From the NCBI GenBank assembly GCA_016705235.1, contig JADIYP010000002.1, positions 62,001 to 126,000 of the forward strand: a DNA stretch of 64,000 nt, given 5' to 3'. Position 1 is the stretch's first letter. Each line of letters begins with the position of its first letter. The notes beneath the pieces are model-generated. The model worked only from the letters and a program-made list of their open reading frames with translations, made no database searches and was not told where the DNA came from. A program made the position numbers and the translations under genes. This DNA comes from Candidatus Leptovillus affinis (GTDB lineage Bacteria > Chloroflexota > Anaerolineae > Promineifilales > Promineifilaceae). Below, piece by piece: positions 7,781-15,204 of this stretch.

Positions 7781-9270
7781 GAGCCATTTGTGTCGATGTG
7801 GGGTGTCGTAGGCAGAGGTTGCAATTGGCGGCGCGACCATTCATACTGCGCCACGTTGGGCAGCGAAAAACCAATACCCAGGAACAGCCAAAAGTAGCGC
7901 GCATAGGCCAGATGCAAAAAGATGGAACCAACCAGATAACCAATCAAGGCAATCCCAAAAGCGATGGCCAGATGCGAATAATCGGTGAGTCCGGCCGTTT
8001 TGAAGGTTTTGTTGGCCTGAAAAATGCCTTGAAATAAAAACCACAAAATTGCGCCAAAGGAAACCAGACCGATCAAACCAGACTCAGCGGCAATTTCCAG
8101 ATAGAGGCTGTGGGCGGAACGCGCATCCAGGCGGGGGTCCAGACCCAGGTTTTGCGAATAGGCTTGATAGTTCGAATTGTAATTCGCCAGCCCGACGCCC
8201 TGGATAGGATGGTCGAGAAACATTTGCCAGGCGACGGTGGTTTCGCTAAGCCGGCCGCGAAAGGAAACTTCGGTGGCAACGGCCGTATCGCTGCCCGCCC
8301 CCACCAAACCGCCCAACGTGCCAATCCGGTCGGTATACTGCGCCGGTAAAAACTGCCACACCACCAGCGCAAATGCAGCCAGAGCGACCAACAGCCAGGG
8401 GTTCAATTTCATGCGCAGCAGCATCAAAACCACCACCACCACCAACGCTAAAAAACCGCCGCGAGAGTAAGTAAAAACAATCGACAAAACAGTTACCAGG
8501 AGTGTCCAGCCGGCGAGCAAACGCAGCAGCCGGGACGACTCGTGCCACAGCCGGTCGATAGCCAGAGGCACCAGAGGCACCAACACCAGAGCATAAAAAT
8601 TGCTCGATAGGGGTCCGGCGATGCGAAAATCGTTCGTTTCGCCGATAATTTGCTGCACCTCCGCCAGGGCAAAGCCGCCGTAGATGTTGGTGAATGTGCC
8701 GGTTAACTGTTGGTAGGTGGTGATGGTTGCCAGGAACATGCCGGCCGCCAGCAGCGCCCAGATCACCCGCCGCAGCGTCATGCCATCCTGCAAAATCATC
8801 ACCACGACGATGGCAATCAGGCCATCTTTGATGTAACTTTGCAGCGCATCGGCGGCATCCGCAAAGCTGCTGGCATAGAGCAGAGAGCCAAATCCTACCA
8901 GCGCATAAATGCCAAGGAGCACGGCCGTTTTCGTCCAGGGCGCCGGTTTCTTTTGCAGCAGCAGCCAGCGGGCAAACACCACCAGCAGCAGCATCGGCAC
9001 AAATAATTTGGCCACCGATGGCGCGCCATGATACTGAACCAGCACATCAGACAGCCGCGTATACGTCAGGACCACCAGCACCAACAGGCCAAACTCAATA
9101 TAAAAGAGGGTCAGCACGCCAACGGCCAGCCCGGCAAGTCCGGCCACAATGTACAATGGCTGGCCAACCAGACCGGTAAGGCCGCCCAGGACCAGGCCAA
9201 CGACCACCGCCAGCCCGACAAAAGCAGCAATTATCCATTCCTTACTCAACTGAAAACGGGAAAGAATCAT
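7777..9270 (-). CDS. Wzy/WaaL-type O-antigen polymerase or ligase membrane protein
   Basis: 497 residues, about eleven to twelve transmembrane segments, with a large periplasmic loop between residues about 300 and 380. That loop carries 'GVGLANYNSNYQAYSQNLG' and ends in 'SAHSLYLEIAAESGLIGL', the (A)HSxYLE-ExGxxG hallmark of the Wzy_C/O-antigen ligase family, whose His is essential in characterised members. In this context (Wzx, Wzz and three glycosyltransferases alongside) polymerase activity on undecaprenyl-linked repeat units is more likely than ligation to a lipid A core, which Chloroflexota lack. Start at 9270 overlaps the Wzx stop by four bases. Confidence 0.87.
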   Translation of the reverse strand: MILSRFQLSKEWIIAAFVGLAVVVGLVLGGLTGLVGQPLYIVAGLAGLAVGVLTLFYIEFGLLVLVVLTYTRLSDVLVQYHGAPSVAKLFVPMLLLVVFARWLLLQKKPAPWTKTAVLLGIYALVGFGSLLYASSFADAADALQSYIKDGLIAIVVVMILQDGMTLRRVIWALLAAGMFLATITTYQQLTGTFTNIYGGFALAEVQQIIGETNDFRIAGPLSSNFYALVLVPLVPLAIDRLWHESSRLLRLLAGWTLLVTVLSIVFTYSRGGFLALVVVVVLMLLRMKLNPWLLVALAAFALVVWQFLPAQYTDRIGTLGGLVGAGSDTAVATEVSFRGRLSETTVAWQMFLDHPIQGVGLANYNSNYQAYSQNLGLDPRLDARSAHSLYLEIAAESGLIGLVSFGAILWFLFQGIFQANKTFKTAGLTDYSHLAIAFGIALIGYLVGSIFLHLAYARYFWLFLGIGFSLPNVAQYEWSRRQLQPLPTTPHIDTNGS

Positions 9271-10778
9271 GCGCCAACGACTCCTTCGGCGGATTTGCGG
9301 CGGCTGAAGGCGGTGCGCAAGCTAACCACAGCCTGCAAAATGACTTCGCGCTGCCAGAACCACATGATGCCGCCATAGACCAATGCGCCGGCGGCGACGC
9401 CGGCCAAAAGCTGCCAGATCGGGGCCAGCGCGGCCAACTGATCAACCAGACCCCGCACGACCACGGCCATCACGCCGCCGGCAATGACCGACGGCAAAAA
9501 GGTCTTAAACAGGACCTGCAGCGGCGTGTTCAACATCCGGGCGGCGACAACCAGCGTGATTGCGCCGGTGATCAGGGCTACGACGACTTGCATCCAGGCC
9601 ACGGCCGTTATGCTGCGCACCACAACCGCCGCCCACCACAATGAGGGAGTTAGAAGAACGGCCGTTACCAGCGACAGCTTCGTCAAAATATCGGGGCGGC
9701 CTTGCGCTTTATACACATCGCCAATGTTGAAGGTTATCGACCGGATGAGCGTATACATGGCAATCGCCGAAAGAACCGGAATGGCTTCCGCCCACTTGTC
9801 GGTGAAAAAGGTGAGAACGAGCGGCCGGGAAACGGCCGCCAGACCAAAAGCCACCGGCACAGTAATCATGGACATATAGCGCATCGTCACCAGAAAACCC
9901 TGGCTCAAAGCGGCCATGTCATCACGAATTTTGGCATAGGCCGGAAAAATCACCTGCCCGGCATTGGCGCAAAAATCTTTCACCAGCAGTTCGGGAATAC
10001 GGAAAGCAAGCGTGTAAACACCCAGCGCCGCCGCGCCAAGCACGCGGCCGATCACCAGATAATCGACCTGATTGATAAAGGTTCCCAGGCCGTTAACGGC
10101 GACAATGTTTGTGCCGTAGCCCAACAGCGGACGGGCGTACTGCCGATCAAACTGCCACGCCGGCCGCCAGGGCATTACCCACCACAAGGCCACAACGGCC
10201 AACGACGCGCCGGCTACCTGGGCAACCACCAGACTCCACGCCCCCATGCCCAACAGCGCCAGGACGATAGAAATAACGCCTTTGCCAAACGATTTGGTCA
10301 CGTCTGGGATAAATTTGCGTTTGAAGGTGAGGTTTTTGCGCAAGAGCGAGCTGTGGATATTGCCAACGGCCGTAATCGGAAAAGACAGTCCCAAAAAACG
10401 AGTCAGCGGCACAATGCGGGGGTCCTTAAAGAACATGGCCGCCAGCGGCGCAACCAGCCACGTCAGGCCAAACAGCACAATGCCCGTGGCGATATTGAGC
10501 CAAAACGCCGTATTAAGCACTTTGGGATCGTCACGATGATAGATAACCGCCGCGCCGATGCCCAAATCGTTGAGGACATCTAAAAAGCTGATGACGATCA
10601 GCGCGTACCCGGCCAGACCAAAATCTTCTTGCGCCAAAAGGCGAGCCAGAATAATGGTGCTGATAAAGACCAGGATTTTCCCGCTGTAGGTGGCCGCATA
10701 GAGCCAAAACGTGCCGTGCAGCGTGGCGCTCACGAGGTTCTGGTTATCTTGAGAGGTTGGTGGCAGGGATGAGGTCAT
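9267..10778 (-). CDS. Wzx-type flippase (MOP superfamily polysaccharide exporter)
   Basis: 503 residues with about twelve to fourteen hydrophobic helices in the pattern of the PST/Wzx family: 'GTFWLYAATYSGKILVFIST' at residues about 24-43, 'RLLAQEDFGLAGYALIVISF' following, and a terminal helix pair before a charged tail. It should flip undecaprenyl-diphosphate-linked oligosaccharide across the membrane. It precedes wzy with a four-base overlap, and an 86-base gap containing an 11-bp stem-loop separates it from wzz upstream. Five ACGGCCGT motifs occur in the gene. Confidence 0.9.
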   Translation of the reverse strand: MTSSLPPTSQDNQNLVSATLHGTFWLYAATYSGKILVFISTIILARLLAQEDFGLAGYALIVISFLDVLNDLGIGAAVIYHRDDPKVLNTAFWLNIATGIVLFGLTWLVAPLAAMFFKDPRIVPLTRFLGLSFPITAVGNIHSSLLRKNLTFKRKFIPDVTKSFGKGVISIVLALLGMGAWSLVVAQVAGASLAVVALWWVMPWRPAWQFDRQYARPLLGYGTNIVAVNGLGTFINQVDYLVIGRVLGAAALGVYTLAFRIPELLVKDFCANAGQVIFPAYAKIRDDMAALSQGFLVTMRYMSMITVPVAFGLAAVSRPLVLTFFTDKWAEAIPVLSAIAMYTLIRSITFNIGDVYKAQGRPDILTKLSLVTAVLLTPSLWWAAVVVRSITAVAWMQVVVALITGAITLVVAARMLNTPLQVLFKTFLPSVIAGGVMAVVVRGLVDQLAALAPIWQLLAGVAAGALVYGGIMWFWQREVILQAVVSLRTAFSRRKSAEGVVGA

Positions 10779-10798
10779 GGGTAAAGCGTGATTTATCC

Positions 10799-10833
10799 AA
10801 GATAGGCCCGCTCGACAGGATCGGGCCTATCTG
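10799..10833 (-). terminator. Stem-loop between wzz and wzx
   Basis: AGATAGGCCCG (10800-10810) pairs perfectly with CGGGCCTATCT (10822-10832) around an 11-base loop. On the transcribed (minus) strand it lies just after the wzz stop and before wzx. There is no T-run on that strand, so it may attenuate or stabilise mRNA rather than terminate; a second small AAAGCC/GGCTTT hairpin lies next to it at about 10834-10863. Confidence 0.5.
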
Positions 10834-10864
10834 AAAGCCTTTAGCTGAAAGCCCAACGGCTTTC

Positions 10865-11509
10865 CTACGCGGCCGGTGTTTCTGCCAGAGGCGCGTCTGG
10901 TTCCGTGTGCGCCTGTTTATCCACAATAGTGACGTACAAAATGGCCAAAACCACGCCAACCGCCAGACCTAAAATACCGGCGACCAGGGCATCACGCAGC
11001 GGCGTGGGGCTGATGGGTCCTTTGGGCACGCTGGGCGGATCGAGCGGGTTGACGGCGTACAGGAAATACAATCCTTCGATGTATTCTGTGGCGCGTTCAC
11101 CAACGGCCGTTGTCAGAGCCATCGCCTGGGTAGGGTCGCTGCCTTCAACGGCAACCTGGATCACGCTGGCTTCCGGCAGGCTGACGGCCGTTACCCGATA
11201 ATCGCCCATCGTCTCGGATGTTTCGCCCAACGACGCAATCGCTTCAGACAAAATCCGGCTGCTGCCAAACACCTCTGCGTAAGTGGTGATGATCGACCGC
11301 CGGTCCAACGTATCCAGGCTGCGGAAATAATCCGTCTGGTTGGACATGATCACTTCTTGCGGGCTGACAATGTAACGCGCTGTGGTCCGATAAACACGCG
11401 GCGAGACAGAAGCTAAAATAAGAACGGCGGCTACTGCCGCAACGGCCGTTAAAACAATGATCCACCATCCCCGCCGAATAATTCGCCAATATGTGTTGAT
11501 TTGTGTCAC
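10865..11509 (-). CDS. Wzz/chain-length determinant-type polysaccharide co-polymerase
   Basis: About 214 residues from the GTG at 11509, which is preceded by GGGAG at good distance; a TTG further upstream (11524) gives a slightly longer frame. Two membrane helices bracket the protein: 'GWWIIVLTAVAAVAAVLILA' near the N-terminus and 'LVAGILGLAVGVVLAILYV' near the C-terminus, with a periplasmic domain between them containing 'PRVYRTTARYIVSPQ' and, before the second helix, a Pro-rich 'PPSVPKGPISPTPLRDALV' stretch. This is the standard PCP topology. There is no cytoplasmic BY-kinase domain, and no separate kinase gene lies in the cluster. It should set polymer length together with Wzy. Confidence 0.86.
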   Translation of the reverse strand: MTQINTYWRIIRRGWWIIVLTAVAAVAAVLILASVSPRVYRTTARYIVSPQEVIMSNQTDYFRSLDTLDRRSIITTYAEVFGSSRILSEAIASLGETSETMGDYRVTAVSLPEASVIQVAVEGSDPTQAMALTTAVGERATEYIEGLYFLYAVNPLDPPSVPKGPISPTPLRDALVAGILGLAVGVVLAILYVTIVDKQAHTEPDAPLAETPAA

Positions 11510-11576
11510 CGCATTTACTCCCAAAATATAGATGATCGTTCAGGCTAACCTATCAGTTCAGGCTGCGAAGCCGTTC

Positions 11577-12734
11577 TCAATTTGTCTGCGCATGTGCAGC
11601 AGCTGCCAAAGATGCCAAAACGTGCCGGCGAACCGCTGCCCCTACGTGGTCCCAATTGTACCGCTGCGCAAACAATTCGTACCCCTGCGTGCCAAACGTT
11701 TCGCAATCCGCAGGATTTTCCGACAGAGTTTTCAGAGCGGCTGTTAATTCGGGCACATTGTTGGGCGAAACAAGGTAGCCATTGTAACCCGTTTTCACAA
11801 AATCAGGAATTGCGCCCACATTGGTAGCGACGATGGGCAACCGATGCGCCATCGCCTCGACAAAGGCAACCCCAAAGGGTTCCAACTGAGTCGGCAAACA
11901 AAAGATGGATGCTTCCTGGTAATATTGGCTAACTTGGTCCACAGGCACCGGGCCTAACACCCGGCAGTTCGGCATATTCAGATCAGGCGCAGCGCCGACG
12001 ATGGTTAACCGGGCGTTGGGGCTGCTTTTTTGTAATTCCATGAAGGCTTGCACCAGATCAGGGCCACCCTTACGCTCCCAATCTTTGCCGACAAAGAGGA
12101 TGTGTGGCTCCTGGTAACGGCCGTTCCTCGCTACCGCAGGCAGCGCCACCTCTTGCGGCCGTACATTCACCCCAACATACACGCAAACAGCCTGTTCAGC
12201 CGCCAGACCATATTGGTCAACCAGCGAACGGGAAATGTTGCTGCTGCGCGTAAAAACCAGCTTCGCCTGATGGTAAAGGAGGCGCTCTTCAGCCAGCCAG
12301 GCTTTATTATTCAGGCGGTTCCTGTCGAAATGGGCGTAATCAAGATTTGCCAGATGGGTGTGGTCTGTGTATACAAAATGAGGGCAGAGGTCTGTTTGCA
12401 AAGCCAGCATGGATTGCAATTGGAAAGAAAAGGCATAAGCACCGTCTTGCTGGCGCATTTTTTGCGCCAACACACGGCGCACATGAGTCATCAGGTAACT
12501 TGTAGCCCAAAAGGCCTGGCCGATGGTGCGGTAGCCGCGCAAGATGTCACGGCCGTAGGCGCGCATCATCGCCACGCCATTGGCCGCCACAAGACCAGGG
12601 CTGTGTTTTAGCAGAGTCGTGACATCAAAGGTATCTACTTGATATTCCGGGAAAGCGTTTTCCAGCATCTGCGCGACGCTGTCACCTACCGGAGCTTTAG
12701 GGAACATCCGGGCAAAAGCAATTTTGAGTGCCAT
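11577..12734 (-). CDS. Glycosyltransferase family 4
   Basis: 385 residues from the ATG at 12734, 14 bases after the sugar transferase stop; the open frame continues to 12821 inside the previous gene, which is unlikely to be used. N-terminal 'MALKIAFARMFPKAPVGDS' opens the acceptor domain; the donor domain has 'HILFVGKDWERKGGPDLVQA' and the EPFGVAFVE motif with the paired Glu of GT4. It follows the initiating sugar transferase directly and is a good candidate for adding the second sugar of the repeat unit; this order-based role is inference. Confidence 0.86.
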   Translation of the reverse strand: MALKIAFARMFPKAPVGDSVAQMLENAFPEYQVDTFDVTTLLKHSPGLVAANGVAMMRAYGRDILRGYRTIGQAFWATSYLMTHVRRVLAQKMRQQDGAYAFSFQLQSMLALQTDLCPHFVYTDHTHLANLDYAHFDRNRLNNKAWLAEERLLYHQAKLVFTRSSNISRSLVDQYGLAAEQAVCVYVGVNVRPQEVALPAVARNGRYQEPHILFVGKDWERKGGPDLVQAFMELQKSSPNARLTIVGAAPDLNMPNCRVLGPVPVDQVSQYYQEASIFCLPTQLEPFGVAFVEAMAHRLPIVATNVGAIPDFVKTGYNGYLVSPNNVPELTAALKTLSENPADCETFGTQGYELFAQRYNWDHVGAAVRRHVLASLAAAAHAQTN

Positions 12735-12748
12735 GTTGGGAGCAGCGA

Positions 12749-13510
12749 TCAATAAGCGCCTCGTTGGGATACTACGGCCGTCGCCGTATGGATTAAAATC
12801 AAAAAGTCCAACCAAAGACATTGGCGTTCAATGTAGGCAATATCCAACCGCACGCGCTCATCAAACTCCATCGAACCACGCCCAATCACCTGCCACAGAC
12901 CGGTTACGCCGGGCAGCACATCCAAGCGCTCCGTTTGCCATAAGGCATATGTCTCGGGTTTAAAGGATGTCGGCCGTGGTCCAACAATGCTCATGTCGCC
13001 GCGGATGACGTTTAGCAACTGTGGCAGTTCATCCAGACTTGTCTTGCGCAAAATCCGCCCGACGCGCGTGATTCGCGGATCAGAGGTGATTTTGAAATCC
13101 GGCCATTGCAGTTCATTCAGGTGCATCAAATCTTGTTTGATTTGTTCTGCGTTGGGCACCATGGTGCGGAATTTATAAATTTGGAATCGGTTACCGTCTT
13201 TACCGGTACGCCACTGCTTGAAGAAAACAGGGCCGCCCGGGCTGTCGAGTTTGACCAGCAACCCGCAGATGCCAATAATCATCAACCAAATTGGCAAGGA
13301 TAAGCCAATCAACGTCAGATCCATCGCCCGTTTCATAAAAAGGTAGCTTTGCCCTTGAAAGAGGGCTTTGTCCGCAGAGATATTCATCCACCAGGAGTTG
13401 GGGTATTCCTGGGCAATGGTATAGCGCAGCATGTGGGCGGCAGATCGCTCAAAATCTTGCCGTGGGCTGTCCTTGTCGAATAGAGCTTCATAATCAAGAT
13501 GGTAACTCAT
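12749..13510 (-). CDS. Undecaprenyl-phosphate sugar-1-phosphate transferase (initiating bacterial sugar transferase)
   Basis: 253 residues, first gene of the exopolysaccharide run. The catalytic domain of the family is complete: a membrane-inserting helix 'KRAMDLTLIGLSLPIWLMI', 'FFKQWRTGKDGNRFQIYKFR', the DE-containing 'KTSLDELPQLLNVIRGDMS' followed by VGPRP, and 'LPGVTGLWQVIGRG'. It transfers a sugar phosphate from a UDP-sugar to undecaprenyl phosphate, starting repeat-unit synthesis. Unlike full-length WcaJ/WbaP proteins it lacks the N-terminal multi-helix region and has about 75 other residues there instead, so it belongs to the short form. AAGGATT before the ATG is a good ribosome site. 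A MITE and nothing else recognisable lie upstream. Confidence 0.92.
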   Translation of the reverse strand: MSYHLDYEALFDKDSPRQDFERSAAHMLRYTIAQEYPNSWWMNISADKALFQGQSYLFMKRAMDLTLIGLSLPIWLMIIGICGLLVKLDSPGGPVFFKQWRTGKDGNRFQIYKFRTMVPNAEQIKQDLMHLNELQWPDFKITSDPRITRVGRILRKTSLDELPQLLNVIRGDMSIVGPRPTSFKPETYALWQTERLDVLPGVTGLWQVIGRGSMEFDERVRLDIAYIERQCLWLDFLILIHTATAVVSQRGAY

Positions 13511-13906
13511 GAAATTAATCCTTTACGTTAAACTGCCCAAGGAAATTGTGTTTTGCAGTTGATACATGATTGGAACAGACACATGGTTGAGTAATTTGTT
13601 GTTTTACTCACTTTATTAGTCGTGTGGCAATCAGAAAAGTAACGGGCTGCCAGCATATTTCAGGTAAAGTCTTCGGTCTAGCAGTTTGTCGGAAAAGTAC
13701 CCATAGCCGCGGTTTCTTACCGCGTTTTCCAGAGGCGGGATAAGGATACCCCGGCTGCAAAAGTGGTTCTCCGACAGACTGCTAGAGGCATGTCCGAGTT
13801 TTTCCGGTTGCAAAGCTATCCGGCAAGATTGATAGACAAAGACTGAATGCGGTTGCGGTGTGAGCTGCGCGGCTCCATTTGGCACGAAAAGACAGGGCCA
13901 GATGGA
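13511..13906. other. Intergenic region, 396 bp, no gene
   Basis: The stretch between the sugar transferase start and the end of the degenerate GGDEF gene holds a 110-bp MITE-like element (13677-13786). An 84-codon open frame on the minus strand spans the MITE and has no ribosome site or recognisable domain. I see no convincing sigma-70 promoter for the polysaccharide cluster, although it should be here. Confidence 0.6.
13677..13786. mobile_element. 110-bp MITE-like element with imperfect inverted ends
   Basis: Left end TCTAGCAGTTTGTCGGAAAA and the reverse complement of the right end TCTAGCAGTCTGTCGGAGAA agree at 18 of 20 bases. Both ends contain CTAG, which could be a palindromic 4-bp target duplication. 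The interior has a CGCGG/CCGCG hairpin and no coding capacity. It looks like a non-autonomous transposon remnant; the parent family is not identifiable here. Confidence 0.75.
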
Positions 13907-14779
13907 TTAACCAATGGTTTTGGATGATGGTAAAAGGGTCTGCACAAATTTATTTTCTTGAACTGTGCCGTCTAAAGTAACGGCCGTACGTTCTAATAAC
14001 TTGTTAAATGTCAGCCCGTCTTGTGGAAAGGAAGCGACGGCGCAAGTTGGTTTAAAGCTATATTCACGCGCCAGGGCCTGGGCCAGAGTGTTGGCCAATT
14101 GGGTGGCTTCGTCTACGGCCGTTTCCGGGCACACAATGGCATACCGATTTCCGCGCCGCTCAATAAACAAATTATCACCAGGTCGAAGGCGACCGGCGAT
14201 AGTTTGATGAAGGTTTGTTTGTAAATGGGCATCACGCGCCCGATTCAAAGATTCGCCATCTGAAACCGCCAGACCCTGTGAGGCAAGGTAAGGAAAAGTT
14301 TTGAAAAGGATCAGGCTTAACGGCCGTTCATACCGCCGACTCACAACCATTTCTTGTCGAATAAGACGGATGCCGGTCTCAGAATCCAACGCTGGGGGAA
14401 CGGCCGTGTCTTTACGCTCCGTCCGCGCCTGCCTCTGCAAAATCCCTAAATCCAGCGACACTTCATAAGATAGATAGGTAATCACCACCAAAAAGAAAAT
14501 TTCGACCAGGTAGATTCCCCAGGTCGACCAAACCGGTCCATGATCCCATCCGGTAAAAACCTTAAACAAAACGACAAGCGTGATTCCTGCGCCAACAACA
14601 AACCAGCCGGAAATCCGCTGCAAACCAGGGGCCAACAACAAAATAACGGTCATCGCGCCAAACACCAAAATGTCCAACACCCAATACGCAGGCAGCCCCA
14701 CCGGCGACAACAACGCCCCAAACAGAAGAAAAGAAACAAAACACGCAAAAAGAGCGGCAATTTTAAGGCGCAGGCGCAT
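13907..14779 (-). CDS. Membrane protein with degenerate GGDEF-like domain
   Basis: 290 residues. Four hydrophobic segments fill residues about 5-115, then a short linker leads to a cytoplasmic domain (about 130-285) with the GGDEF-family layout: 'DSETGIRLIRQEMVVSRRYE' opening strand-helix, 'PLSLILFKTF', and 'IAGRLRPGDNLFIERRGNRY'. The signature loop reads RRGNRY instead of GG(D/E)EF, so diguanylate cyclase activity is unlikely; the domain may bind nucleotide or a partner. GGGAGG before the ATG at 14779 supports the start. It lies next to the exopolysaccharide cluster, a place where c-di-GMP-type inputs are common, so a regulatory role there is a reasonable inference. Confidence 0.68.
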   Translation of the reverse strand: MRLRLKIAALFACFVSFLLFGALLSPVGLPAYWVLDILVFGAMTVILLLAPGLQRISGWFVVGAGITLVVLFKVFTGWDHGPVWSTWGIYLVEIFFLVVITYLSYEVSLDLGILQRQARTERKDTAVPPALDSETGIRLIRQEMVVSRRYERPLSLILFKTFPYLASQGLAVSDGESLNRARDAHLQTNLHQTIAGRLRPGDNLFIERRGNRYAIVCPETAVDEATQLANTLAQALAREYSFKPTCAVASFPQDGLTFNKLLERTAVTLDGTVQENKFVQTLLPSSKTIG

Positions 14780-15204
14780 GGCTGCCTCCCCTTTGATGCC
14801 ACCCTTCTTGCTGAAAAAAAGACGCCAACGGCCGTCTCAGGGCAAACTCCCAATCCCTCAAGCTGGCTACCTCATCGCTACATGCTAATAACGCCATTAC
14901 TATTAACTTCCGTACCAACAATTACACAGCATTGAATTCCAGAGCATTACGATAAAATTCAGCCACGAGAAGGCTTGTTACAGCAAACAAGCCAAATATC
15001 TGGTTCGACTAACTATTTCAACGACAATTTTTACGCAGTGGGATGACAACAACTTTAGTTTAGTAAATCCAGCCCCACCTGTCTATCAATTTTAAAGAAT
15101 TACAAATCTAATCGTCGTTACCTGAGATCAATTATATGAGAATCGGTTACGGTTTTGGTTAAGGTAATCTGTCGCAGATGTGAATCGCGTCTATAATTCT
15201 GCGC
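14780..15204. other. Intergenic region between divergent genes, 425 bp
   Basis: Rather AT-rich compared with the flanking genes. It must contain the promoters for the membrane GGDEF-like gene (minus) and the S8 protease (plus). Only the protease -10 box at 15192-15197 is clear. No repeat, RNA gene or further open frame with a ribosome site was seen. Confidence 0.6.
15192..15197 (+). promoter_or_regulatory. -10 box for a leaderless S8 protease transcript
   Basis: A consensus TATAAT ends seven bases before the ATG at 15205, so transcription should begin at or next to the A of the start codon. No ribosome site exists between them. The -35 window has no good TTGACA match, so strength is uncertain. 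Confidence 0.6.

Noticed and set aside
9702..10583. 293-codon open frame antisense to wzx
   Set aside because: Arg/His/Gln-rich reversed coding of a membrane protein, with no family features.
13631..13885. 84-codon open frame on the minus strand
   Set aside because: It covers the 110-bp inverted-repeat element and has no domain or ribosome site.
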